64,000 nucleotides of DNA, from NCBI RefSeq assembly GCF_900312815.1, contig NZ_OMPE01000009.1, positions 1,488,001 to 1,552,000 on the forward strand, given 5' to 3'. The notes beneath the pieces were generated by a model. The model searched no databases, was not told the DNA's origin, and was given only the letters and a program-made list of their open reading frames with translations. Position numbers and translations under genes: made by a program. Of the stretch, positions 37,685-45,787 are shown piece after piece. Position 1 is the stretch's first letter; every line of letters begins with the position of its first letter. This DNA comes from Aquimarina sp. AU474 (GTDB lineage: Bacteria; Bacteroidota; Bacteroidia; Flavobacteriales; Flavobacteriaceae).

Positions 37685-38533
37685 CTAATCTTCTTGAAAA
37701 GTGTAACTCATTTTGACTACTTCTGTTAATCTGAAATATCCAAAAGCGTAATTATCTGCATTTGTTTCGTTGATACAATTACCTTTTACGGCGACAGGTG
37801 TAGCTTCAAAAAGCCCTACACCTCCTAATTGCGAAATCAAAATCTTTATATAGTCGTAATATGGTCTAGAAATACCAAACAGCTCAATGTCTACGATGTC
37901 ACCAGGTTCAAACGGAACCCGATTCTCATCCTCATCTTCTTCAATCTCGTACCACCAATCGATTTCATTACCATTTACGAATTCGTCTTCTGCTACTTCC
38001 AAATCTGGTAATAAATCTCCTCTTCGTTGAAATTTAAACAAGTAATTGTCTCCTTCTTGAGCAGGATCTGTGAAAACCAAATGTACTTCCAACTCATCCT
38101 CATCAAACCCTTCTTCTCTGGATTGAAAAATATTTGTAACCTCAGGAACCGATGTCATCGTTTCTGTTGCAGTGTACACCTCTCCATTATAATCAACGCG
38201 AAGCGAATACGATTGCCCAATAATTGGTTCAAAATTGACGGTACTGTATGCTCCGTTATTTTGATCAATAAAAATATATGTTTCACCACTAGTGTTATTA
38301 GTAATTGCCACAGAGGCTCCTGTAACTTGAGTGATACTATTGGTATCAAAAAATGGAGTTGATTTCCGTAATTGAATGGTCTGTTCGTTTCCAGCAGTTC
38401 CTTTTTCCCAATCGATAGAGGCTTCAATAACCAGTCGTTCTGGACCTTTTTGCACTTCAATGTCGATCACATCTTCACAAGAAGTTAAAAAGGCAATTAT
38501 AAGTACTAAAATGTATTTTATTAATGTTTTCAT
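37685..38533 (-). CDS. DUF4249 lipoprotein
   Basis: The 282-residue protein has a lipobox with Cys19 (LIIAFLTSCEDVIDIEV), the start typical of DUF4249, and a beta-rich body. Such proteins are encoded next to TonB-dependent receptors in Bacteroidota and are thought to sit on the outer membrane as accessory factors, not proven in general. It follows the receptor gene by 3 bases, and the two form one unit. Confidence 0.88.
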   Translation of the reverse strand: MKTLIKYILVLIIAFLTSCEDVIDIEVQKGPERLVIEASIDWEKGTAGNEQTIQLRKSTPFFDTNSITQVTGASVAITNNTSGETYIFIDQNNGAYSTVNFEPIIGQSYSLRVDYNGEVYTATETMTSVPEVTNIFQSREEGFDEDELEVHLVFTDPAQEGDNYLFKFQRRGDLLPDLEVAEDEFVNGNEIDWWYEIEEDEDENRVPFEPGDIVDIELFGISRPYYDYIKILISQLGGVGLFEATPVAVKGNCINETNADNYAFGYFRLTEVVKMSYTFQED

Positions 38534-38536
38534 GGC

Positions 38537-40942
38537 TTAAAATGTAAAGTTGTAAGTTAATGAGGGTACAATACCAAAAATGGCAGTTCGAGTAGCTTGG
38601 TTAGCTCCAGTTTCGAGGTTTTGTCCAAAAGAAATGGAAGCCGCATTTTTTCTATGATAAAGATTATATACACTTAGTACCCATTCTCCTTTAAAACGCT
38701 TGTTTTTGTATTTCTTTGGTTTATAATTTAAAGAAACGTCCATTCTATGATATGCGGGTAATCGATCTGAGTTTCTTGGAGCATAACTAGCAATAGACAA
38801 ATCTTCGTATTCATACTGCCCGTTGGGATATGTTACAGGTCTACCTGTTTGAAACACCATATTTGCCCCAAAACTCCATTGATCATCGAATCGATATGTA
38901 CCTGAAATAGAAATATCATGAGTTCTGTCAAAAACCGCATTGTACCACGCGCCATTATTGATGCCAGGACCTCCTGCATTTCCTCCTGGAGTACGCTGCT
39001 CGGATTTAGAAAGTGTATATGCTATCCATCCTTTTAAATTACCTTTGTTTTTACGAAGTAAAAGTTCCAGACCGTAGGCACGCATCTCTCCATTCAAAAT
39101 TTCTGTTTCAATGTTGTTTTGACCAATCAATTCTGATCCATCTATATAATCGATTCGATTGCTTACAGTTTTGTAGTATGTCTCAACTTCTAATGAATAG
39201 GTCTTATCTAAAAAATTCCGGAAATATCCTAAGGCATACTGATTAGAAAGTTGAGGTTTAATAAAAGGTCCACTGGGTGTCCAAACATCCAAAGGAGTAA
39301 CCGATGATGTATTTGATAACAAATGAATATATTGTGCCGTTCTTGAAAATCCAGCTTTAATTGAGGAATCTTCATTTAACAAATAGGCCAACGACAAACG
39401 AGGCTCAAAATTTCCAAAAGTCTTGATAACATCACTTTTTGTATGATTGGTCTCACCCACTTCTTCTCCTCGTTGGTAAATATCCAAAGTTGAATTGTAT
39501 ACTACAGGTTGGCCATTTGCATATTCGGCAATAGGTTGCTCTCCTAAACGAGAAAAAACACTATATCTCAAGCCAAATTGTGTGGTTAATCTGTCTGTAA
39601 GTTTATATTCTGTATTGAGATATAATCCCCCCTCGAAAGCTCGTTTCTGATCCAAAGACAATGCGTTTATTGGCGAGGTTTCGGCAGTAGGTTTTATTTG
39701 CCCGGGATCAAAATCGTAGTAAAGCCCATTAGCTCCAAAATCTAAAGTTAACGCATCATTTAGATAGTATTTAAAGTCATACTTAAGATTATAATTGGTT
39801 ATTGAAGATACCCACTCAAACTCATCTTGAGCGAATTCTAAATCATAATCATAACGACTCCAGATTGCGGAAAGATTTGAGAATAAACGATCGTTAAAAA
39901 TATGATTCCAGCGTATATTGCCTGATGTGTTGCCATAACTGCTATCAAAACTATTTCCTAGTTTAAAGGCATCTCTACCAAAATAACCGCTTAAAAAGAT
40001 CTTGTTATTTTTATTGATGTTGTAATTAGTCTTTAGGTTTAGATCGTAAAAGGAGACACTATTTTTTTCTCCAGCCGCTTTAAGTATCAAGTCAACATAT
40101 GATCGTCGGCCTGCAATCAAAAAAGAACCTTTATCCCCAAAAACAGGGCCTTCGGCAGTTAATCGGCTAGAAATCAAACCGATTCCGCCAGTTAATCCAA
40201 AGTTTTTACGATTTCCGTCTTTTTGACGTATATCCAACACCGAAGAAACCCTCCCTCCAAAACGAGCAGGGATACCCCCTTTGTATAGTTTTACATCTTT
40301 GATAGCATCTGCGTTAAACACCGAAAAAAAGCCAAACATATGTGAAGTGTTATAAATTACAGCTTCATCAAGTAGTACTAAATTTTGATCCTGTGCTCCT
40401 CCTCTTACATGGAAACCCCCTGTACCTTCACCATTGTTCGTTACCCCTGGTAGCATTTGAAGGGATTTCAGCACATCCACTTCACCCAAAACAACTGGCA
40501 TTTGTTTCACTGTTCCAATGTTCATCTTGGCAACACTCATCTGTGGTTTTCGAAGAATAGCTCGTTCTGTTCTTTCTGTGGTAACAATAACTTCATCAAG
40601 TTCTGCAGACAATTCAGCAATCTCTACATCATGTCTAGTATTCTGGTTCAAGTTGATTTTAACATTAATATCACTATACCCCATATATGAAATATTTAAG
40701 GTATACTCTCCTGAAGGAGCGGTAATAGAATAAAATCCATATTCATTAGTAATTCCACCAATTGTAGTGCCTGTAAGGAATACAGAAGCACCAAAGATAG
40801 TTTCACCATTACTACTATCGGTAATAATACCACTAATGGTATGATTGGTTTGAGCAACTGCCATCGAGTAACTTAAAAAGAATAGCCACAGCAACCATAG
40901 GTTGATTTTGATTGTTGGGCTTAGGTACGATTGATTGTTCAT
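38537..40942 (-). CDS. TonB-dependent receptor with carboxypeptidase-regulatory-like domain
   Basis: The 801-residue outer-membrane receptor has a signal peptide ending near VAQ, a carboxypeptidase-D-regulatory-like domain (TISGIITDSSNGETIFGASV), a plug (VDVLKSLQMLPGVTNNGEGT, FHVRGGAQDQNLVLLDEAVI), and a beta-barrel ending in YNFTF. The substrate is unknown. It is divergent from an ECF sigma-factor operon across a symmetric promoter region, which suggests control by that sigma factor. It is not a FecA-type receptor with an N-terminal signalling domain. Confidence 0.93.
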   Translation of the reverse strand: MNNQSYLSPTIKINLWLLWLFFLSYSMAVAQTNHTISGIITDSSNGETIFGASVFLTGTTIGGITNEYGFYSITAPSGEYTLNISYMGYSDINVKINLNQNTRHDVEIAELSAELDEVIVTTERTERAILRKPQMSVAKMNIGTVKQMPVVLGEVDVLKSLQMLPGVTNNGEGTGGFHVRGGAQDQNLVLLDEAVIYNTSHMFGFFSVFNADAIKDVKLYKGGIPARFGGRVSSVLDIRQKDGNRKNFGLTGGIGLISSRLTAEGPVFGDKGSFLIAGRRSYVDLILKAAGEKNSVSFYDLNLKTNYNINKNNKIFLSGYFGRDAFKLGNSFDSSYGNTSGNIRWNHIFNDRLFSNLSAIWSRYDYDLEFAQDEFEWVSSITNYNLKYDFKYYLNDALTLDFGANGLYYDFDPGQIKPTAETSPINALSLDQKRAFEGGLYLNTEYKLTDRLTTQFGLRYSVFSRLGEQPIAEYANGQPVVYNSTLDIYQRGEEVGETNHTKSDVIKTFGNFEPRLSLAYLLNEDSSIKAGFSRTAQYIHLLSNTSSVTPLDVWTPSGPFIKPQLSNQYALGYFRNFLDKTYSLEVETYYKTVSNRIDYIDGSELIGQNNIETEILNGEMRAYGLELLLRKNKGNLKGWIAYTLSKSEQRTPGGNAGGPGINNGAWYNAVFDRTHDISISGTYRFDDQWSFGANMVFQTGRPVTYPNGQYEYEDLSIASYAPRNSDRLPAYHRMDVSLNYKPKKYKNKRFKGEWVLSVYNLYHRKNAASISFGQNLETGANQATRTAIFGIVPSLTYNFTF

Positions 40943-40983
40943 TTTTTGATTTTTAAAAGTTGTATAAAATTTTCATAACTATG

Positions 40984-41010
40984 GACAAACCAAAAAATAA
41001 AGGGTTGCAT
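40984..41010 (-). promoter_or_regulatory. Probable ECF sigma promoter toward the TonB receptor
   Basis: Read on the minus strand, ATGCAACCCTTTATTTTTT (41010 to 40992) is followed by GG-TTTGTC. The AAC of the first part and the GTC of the end are 17 bases apart, as in ECF -35/-10 elements. It is identical in 25 of 27 bases to the facing promoter. The receptor ATG is 42 bases downstream. Confidence 0.6.
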
Positions 41011-41042
41011 CTATTAATATTTTTCAAAGTTTTTATCTAGAA

Positions 41043-41069
41043 ATGCAACCCTTTATTTTTTACTTTGTC
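41043..41069 (+). promoter_or_regulatory. Probable ECF sigma promoter toward the sigma-factor operon
   Basis: ATGCAACCCTTTATTTTTT is followed by AC-TTTGTC; AAC (41047-41049) and GTC (41067-41069) are 17 bases apart. The first 19 bases form a perfect inverted repeat with 40992-41010 around a 32-base spacer. It is the mirror copy of the receptor promoter, so autoregulation is inferred. A start site near 41076 would exclude the TTG at 41072 as start codon. Confidence 0.6.
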
Positions 41070-41128
41070 TTTTGCATACAAGACATCTACCTAAACCTTT
41101 GAAAACCGACATCCGTTTTACGCATAAA

Positions 41129-41641
41129 ATGCTGGTTGAGAAATGTAAGACCGGTAATACCAGTTCACAATTTGAACTGTATGGCCTATATGTAGATGCT
41201 ATGTATAATGTTGGGCTTCGGTTTTTGGGTAATAAGGAAGAAGCTGAAGATATTGTGCAAGACAGCTTTGTAGATGCGTTTAAAAATCTAAACAATTTTA
41301 AGTATGATAGTAGTTTTGGTGCTTGGCTAAAACGAATCGTCATCAATAAGAGTATTAATCGCCTTAAGGCTAAAAAAATACCTTTAGTCTCAATGGAAAC
41401 ACATGAGTTTTATCTTACAGATGAAGAACCTTTAGAAGCAACTGAAACCGTAGATGTAAAAAAGGTACAATGGGGTATTGCAAAATTGCCCGATGGGTAT
41501 CAGCAGATTATTAATTTATACCTAATTGAAGGATATGATCATGTAGAAATTGGAGAAATATTGGGGATATCGACCAGTACATCCAAATCACAATACCACA
41601 GAGCAAAGAAAAAATTATTGACAATTATAAACGCAATGTAA
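41129..41641 (+). CDS. ECF RNA polymerase sigma factor
   Basis: Sigma-70 region 2 (LYGLYVDAMYNVGLRFLGN, EEAEDIVQDSFVDAFKNLNN) and region 4 (LPDGYQQIINLYLIEGYDHV, EIGEILGISTSTSKSQYHRA) are clear, with no region 3. The start is uncertain: TTG 41072 lies at or before the predicted transcription start, TTG 41099 is possible, and ATG 41129 is the first ATG. The stop overlaps the ATG of the next gene by one base, the usual coupling to an anti-sigma factor. Confidence 0.93.
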   Translation: MLVEKCKTGNTSSQFELYGLYVDAMYNVGLRFLGNKEEAEDIVQDSFVDAFKNLNNFKYDSSFGAWLKRIVINKSINRLKAKKIPLVSMETHEFYLTDEEPLEATETVDVKKVQWGIAKLPDGYQQIINLYLIEGYDHVEIGEILGISTSTSKSQYHRAKKKLLTIINAM

Positions 41642-42189
41642 TGGATAATTTCGAAAAACATATTCGAGAGAATGCTGCTGAGTTTGATGAACACAAAGCA
41701 GATCGTGCCAAATTATGGGCACATATCTCTACAGAACTTCAAAAGGAAGAATCAAAAGAAACAAAAGTAATTCCTCTTTGGGTTTGGTCTACACTACGTA
41801 TAGCTTGCTTTGTAGTTCTATTACTAAGTATAGGTGGTTTTATTGGCTTTTCTATTTATAAAAGTGGTACTCCAAAAGAGCAATTCGTATCCAAGGAGCT
41901 ACAGGAGATAAATATGCACTATAAAGATCTACTTGCTTACCAAGTTGAACTAGTTCAGAAAAACCCTAATCTCTCTAAAGAAGATAAAACAGAATTTTTG
42001 TCCTTTATGGACGAACTTGATACCGAATACGAAACTCTTCGTTTAGAAATGCATAAGAATTTAGACAATGAGCAAGTGCTAGAAGCTATTGTAGCTAATT
42101 ACCAAAAGCGCATTGATCTCATTACCAATTTATTGCAAAAGATAAATGATTCGAAAAAACTTGATGATACTTATGGATATACCTTATAA
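41641..42189 (+). CDS. Probable anti-sigma factor (single membrane helix)
   Basis: The 182-residue protein has a charged cytoplasmic N-terminus (about 50 residues, FEKHIRENAAEFDEHKADRA), one transmembrane helix (about 52-77) and a helical periplasmic tail. With translational coupling to the ECF gene this fits a membrane anti-sigma factor. There is no zinc-binding HxxxCxxC motif and no FecR similarity that I can see. Confidence 0.75.
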   Translation: MDNFEKHIRENAAEFDEHKADRAKLWAHISTELQKEESKETKVIPLWVWSTLRIACFVVLLLSIGGFIGFSIYKSGTPKEQFVSKELQEINMHYKDLLAYQVELVQKNPNLSKEDKTEFLSFMDELDTEYETLRLEMHKNLDNEQVLEAIVANYQKRIDLITNLLQKINDSKKLDDTYGYTL

Positions 42190-43258
42190 ATTGGTCTTGT
42201 TAATGACCTTGTCTTTGTTTTTGGTAACGGTTAGTATTGCTCAGGAAGGGATGTCTAAGACCGTTCAAAAAACTTTCCCCCTAACTAATGGAGGTGAACT
42301 AAATTTAGAAAATAAGTATGGTAATGTAACGTTGACTGGATGGGACCAAGAGAAAGTAGCGGTTACTATTCAGATTAAAGTAAATCATCGAAAAAAAGAA
42401 AGTGCCAAAGATTTATTGAGCCGTATAAATCCTGAAATTCAATCAACAAGTGGGTACGTTTCTATTGTTTCTGAAATTGCAAATAAGAATACCGGCTGGT
42501 TTGCCGATTTTTTTAATCGTAATAATCCTATTGATTTTGATCGAAGTTATGTAAAGATAGATTATGAAGTGTTTTTACCTAAAAAAGCTAAGCTTCAGGT
42601 AACAAATCGCTTTGGTGATGTGTTTATTGAAGATTGGAGTGGCCCACTTAATATTGTTATAGAACACGGTGATCTTTGGTTGGGAGAAGATTTGGATAAA
42701 GCAGATATCAAATTAAAATTTGGAAAGGTTAGAGCTAATGATTTGAACTATGCCAACCTTACACTAAAGAATGGTGAACTTGATATGAAAAACTCGCAAA
42801 GTCTACACCTAAGTAGTAATGGAACTGATATCAAAATCAATATGGTAAACTCCTTAGAAATTTTTTCGAATAAAGATGATATCATATTAGAAGAAGCAGG
42901 AACAATTTACGGGAGTTTAAAGTTTACCACTTTAAATTTAAATCGCTTGATTGAAGATGTGAATTTGAGTATGAAAATAGCCGATTTCCGTATAAAACAA
43001 ATTTTAAGTTCAGAAGCAAAAATTGAAATAGAACAAGAATCTTCGGATATCAATCTTACAGTCGCCAATTTTTCACACCGTTTTATAGCCAAATTAGAGC
43101 AAGGTGTAGTTCGACTACCGAAGTCGTTTGAAAATGTTAATTCTACCATGCTTAACAAAGCAAAAAAACTCCGTGAAATTGAAGCTACGTATGGTAAGAA
43201 GCAACAGGGGCTTATATCTATTCTAGGAACTAAAGGAATAGTGACACTAAACGATTAA
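42173..43258 (+). CDS. Exported DUF4097-like adhesin-type protein
   Basis: After a signal peptide (LVLLMTLSLFLVTVSIAQ) the protein has the short repetitive beta-strand pattern typical of DUF4097/GIN-type proteins, starting FPLTNGGELNLENKYGNVTL and repeating strands such as VTNRFGDVFIEDWSG. I chose ATG at 42173, which gives a clean signal peptide and overlaps the anti-sigma gene by 17 bases; ATGs at 42146 and 42164 are possible. It probably belongs to the sigma-factor regulon and may be envelope-exposed. Confidence 0.82.
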   Translation: MDIPYKLVLLMTLSLFLVTVSIAQEGMSKTVQKTFPLTNGGELNLENKYGNVTLTGWDQEKVAVTIQIKVNHRKKESAKDLLSRINPEIQSTSGYVSIVSEIANKNTGWFADFFNRNNPIDFDRSYVKIDYEVFLPKKAKLQVTNRFGDVFIEDWSGPLNIVIEHGDLWLGEDLDKADIKLKFGKVRANDLNYANLTLKNGELDMKNSQSLHLSSNGTDIKINMVNSLEIFSNKDDIILEEAGTIYGSLKFTTLNLNRLIEDVNLSMKIADFRIKQILSSEAKIEIEQESSDINLTVANFSHRFIAKLEQGVVRLPKSFENVNSTMLNKAKKLREIEATYGKKQQGLISILGTKGIVTLND

Positions 43259-43319
43259 AAATTAAAGCAATACATCTACAAAAATTATAATCATCAACAA
43301 AACCAATAAAACCTACAAA

Positions 43320-43985
43320 ATGAACAATCAAAAAGCGATTATACTTTTATTACTATCAATATTTGCACTAAGTAGTTATGCTCAAGATAACGAAGGAAAC
43401 TATATTACTTTTAATGACCGTAGAAATGTTGTTCATGGAGTATATGTAGGATTCACACTTGGGTATGGTGAAATTGAAGGAGAAGATACCTATGTCACTG
43501 GTTTTAAAGTTGCATATGTTGCCAATCAACAATTCGAAGTGGGTTTCTTGGCCAAAGGATTATATTCACGACAAAATATTTATAACCCTAGGTCTAGGGA
43601 CAACGATGATTTATTTGCTGGCTATGCGGGGTTTCATTTGGAACCGATTTTTTTTGGTAAATCTAGAGTAAGTCTTTCTTTTCCGATCTTTATAGGAGGT
43701 GGAGCAGTAGGTTATGTTGATCGAGATATTGTGAAGAGCGAAGAAGATTTTGATGTAGATGATGATGATTTGGATGCAATTTTTGTATTAGAACCTGGGG
43801 TGAGCGCTCTTTTTAATATTTCGAGATATGTACAAATAGAAGCTGGTGTTAAGTATCGATTCTCTAGCGAGATAGAGTTAGTCGACAGCCCTATAAATCG
43901 TATAAATGGTTTTACTACTGAAATCGGAATAAAATTGGGGATATTCAATATGGGGCGTAATCGCTATAAAAAACAATTGGACTAA
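43320..43985 (+). CDS. Outer-membrane beta-barrel protein, unknown function
   Basis: The 221-residue protein has a signal peptide (LLLLSIFALSSYAQ) and alternating strands (GVYVGFTLGYGEIEGE, EIGIKLGIF), consistent with a small outer-membrane barrel of 8-10 strands. It is the last clear gene of the ECF operon. The sequence of its acidic loop (EEDFDVDDDDLDAIFV) is unusual. The function is unknown. Confidence 0.8.
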   Translation: MNNQKAIILLLLSIFALSSYAQDNEGNYITFNDRRNVVHGVYVGFTLGYGEIEGEDTYVTGFKVAYVANQQFEVGFLAKGLYSRQNIYNPRSRDNDDLFAGYAGFHLEPIFFGKSRVSLSFPIFIGGGAVGYVDRDIVKSEEDFDVDDDDLDAIFVLEPGVSALFNISRYVQIEAGVKYRFSSEIELVDSPINRINGFTTEIGIKLGIFNMGRNRYKKQLD

Positions 43986-44131
43986 TGAAAAGGGATACAA
44001 ACCATCATCAAACACCAATTAAGACGATTCGAGTGTATTCAAAAAATCAACAAGTGTTTATTAAAAATAGAAACGAAAATTGGCTTCCAATTTCTTTTAG
44101 GTGGATTCAATCATGTTTTCTAGAAAGTTGA
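43985..44131 (+). CDS. Possible small ORF coupled to the barrel gene
   Basis: A 48-codon frame starts at the ATG that shares its first base with the end of the preceding TAA (TAATG) and runs to TGA at 44129-44131. The product is basic and polar (MKRDTNHHQTPIKTIRVYSK at its start) with FRWIQSCF at the end. No family is recognised. It may be real through coupling or may be chance. Confidence 0.3.
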   Translation: MKRDTNHHQTPIKTIRVYSKNQQVFIKNRNENWLPISFRWIQSCFLES

Positions 44132-44502
44132 GACGGTAAAGGATCAACTTTAGTTTTTAAATATTCCTCCCCTAAGCGTTAATAATTCTAAGTAAATATT
44201 TTTTATTAGAATATTTTTAAGTTTATCTTTAAACTAGTAAATATACCCCACAAAGACGTTTGGATGAGCATCTATGAATAGAAGCCTCACAAAAATCCAT
44301 GTGCAAATCAATACATAGTTATATACGTAGTAGTGTTATTAAGAAGATCTGTTTAAAGACATTTCTTCTGGTGCATATCGATTTGTGAAAAAATGAACGC
44401 CTTACAAAGTATAAATTGTAGAGTTAAATTAATGTAATATCAAGGTGTTAGAAACCTCCTTGATGAGCTTTATATAAATAATGATTAATTCATTTCAGGG
44501 AT
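44132..44502. other. AT-rich intergenic region
   Basis: No convincing coding frame is visible. An imperfect hairpin (ATCAAGG paired with CCTTGAT, 44439-44464) lies 38 bases before the next ATG. It has no T run and could be a leader structure. Confidence 0.4.
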
Positions 44503-45237
44503 ATGACAACTGAAGAACTTGATATAAAAAAATTTGAACTTGAGCAAAAGATAAAACTTGAGGAATTAGAACTGAAAAAAAGAGAGTTAGATTTAAGACT
44601 TTTAGAACTTAAAAGAAAAAAATTCTCTACTCCACTTATTATTTCTGTTATTGGCGGATTAATAACTATAATCACAGGGATTACTTTAAATTACTTTGAA
44701 AGTAGTACAGAACATTCTTTGGAAGATAAGAAATTTCAATCTTCTTTATTACTAAAAGTAACAGATTCTGAAACGTATGAAGAATTCTCGAATAGACTTG
44801 TCGCATTGCAAGAAAATGGATTGTTATCCATTGATTCCACTAAAATTGCTCGTTACAGAAAGGAAAGACTAATTGCACAAGAAACAGAAAAATTTATTAA
44901 AGCTGATTCTATAATTGATAATACCAGTAAATCAGGGTTGCCGCAACCTAATAAAAATGTCGTTTGGACAATAGTTGCCGGTGGAGACTCGAATATGGAA
45001 GGAGCAAGTTTTGAAAAATCGAAAGCCGAAAAAAATGGTTTTAGCAATGTGAGTATTTGGTATCGTAATAACGCTTATAGAACATGTATGGGTAGGTATT
45101 CATCAAATACCGAGGCCCTCAATTATCTTTTTAATGCGAAAGAAAAAATCAATCAAATAGCTCATATTGTACGATTAGATAATTGGTGTCCTAATTCTAT
45201 ATATGATGCCGATAAAAAAATATACATATGTAATTAA
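44503..45237 (+). CDS. Membrane-anchored coiled-coil protein with SPOR-like C-terminus
   Basis: The first 45 residues are a charged coiled coil (KKFELEQKIKLEELELKKRE). A transmembrane helix follows (about 46-66, LIISVIGGLITIITGITL), then a linker and a C-terminal domain from about residue 150 (VVWTIVAGGDSNMEGASFEK, SKAEKNGFSNVSIWYRNNAY, AHIVRLDNWCP). That last part resembles the SPOR fold, which binds septal peptidoglycan; this is inference. No partner gene is evident nearby. Confidence 0.7.
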   Translation: MTTEELDIKKFELEQKIKLEELELKKRELDLRLLELKRKKFSTPLIISVIGGLITIITGITLNYFESSTEHSLEDKKFQSSLLLKVTDSETYEEFSNRLVALQENGLLSIDSTKIARYRKERLIAQETEKFIKADSIIDNTSKSGLPQPNKNVVWTIVAGGDSNMEGASFEKSKAEKNGFSNVSIWYRNNAYRTCMGRYSSNTEALNYLFNAKEKINQIAHIVRLDNWCPNSIYDADKKIYICN

Positions 45238-45258
45238 AGTTTGATAAACCACTTCATT

Positions 45259-45271
45259 TAATAAGAGGTCA
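45259..45271 (+). repeat. Left copy of a 13-bp inverted repeat
   Basis: TAATAAGAGGTCA is the exact reverse complement of TGACCTCTTATTA at 45773-45785. Together they flank the truncated GT2 gene. Confidence 0.7.
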
Positions 45272-45309
45272 TCTTTCTAAGGGTACTTCACTGATCGAAA
45301 CATATTTTA

Positions 45310-45732
45310 TTAAAAGAGTAGAAATAAATAGATGACTATTGACAATAAAGGATTTTTGGTGTTAGAATCGAAGATCGTACCTAATCTTGCGTTTTCTTTT
45401 ATCACCTTTAAAAAACCATCAAAATCGCTAAAATTTGTTGATAAATCGGCATCAAGAAAACGTACATGTTTTATATCTCCTCTGCTATGAAGATAACGAG
45501 CACCTGCCTTAACGGCAGTAGCCTTACCTGAGTTTTTTTTCATGTCGACTACGCTTACTTTGGCAGGGTTAGAAAATTGAATTTCTTTTAAAATCAAAAT
45601 AGTATTGTCTTTACTTCCGTAGTTCACAAAACATATGTGAAATTCATTTTCTTGATGTATAAGATTTAGAAAAGCAGTTTTATTTAAATTTTTTTCTTCG
45701 TTATAGCAAGGAACAATGATTCCGATTTTCAT
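45310..45732 (-). pseudogene. Truncated GT2 glycosyltransferase (N-terminal half)
   Basis: The 140-residue frame begins like the GT2 protein at 59615-60421 (IGIIVPCYNEEKNLNK, RFLDADLST) but ends after NARLGTIFDSN, about where the intact relative continues with its C-terminal half. The usual NDGSSDNT loop reads NYGSKDNT, losing an Asp. I infer a decayed or truncated copy, though an expressed short protein is possible. It lies between 13-bp inverted repeats. Confidence 0.8.
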
Positions 45733-45772
45733 ACTATATTAATTAGGGGTTCATTCCGAAATTAATATGAAT

Positions 45773-45785
45773 TGACCTCTTATTA
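45773..45785 (+). repeat. Right copy of a 13-bp inverted repeat
   Basis: TGACCTCTTATTA mirrors TAATAAGAGGTCA at 45259-45271. It ends 2 bases before the ATG of the large membrane protein. Confidence 0.7.
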
Positions 45786-45787
45786 CA

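Noticed and set aside
41072..41098. TTG start of the ECF sigma gene
   Set aside because: It precedes or coincides with the predicted transcription start; a later start is more likely, although this depends on the promoter call.
44150..44240. AAATATT...AATATTT as a terminator of the ECF operon
   Set aside because: The arms are short and purely A/T, with no T run; it is indistinguishable from background.
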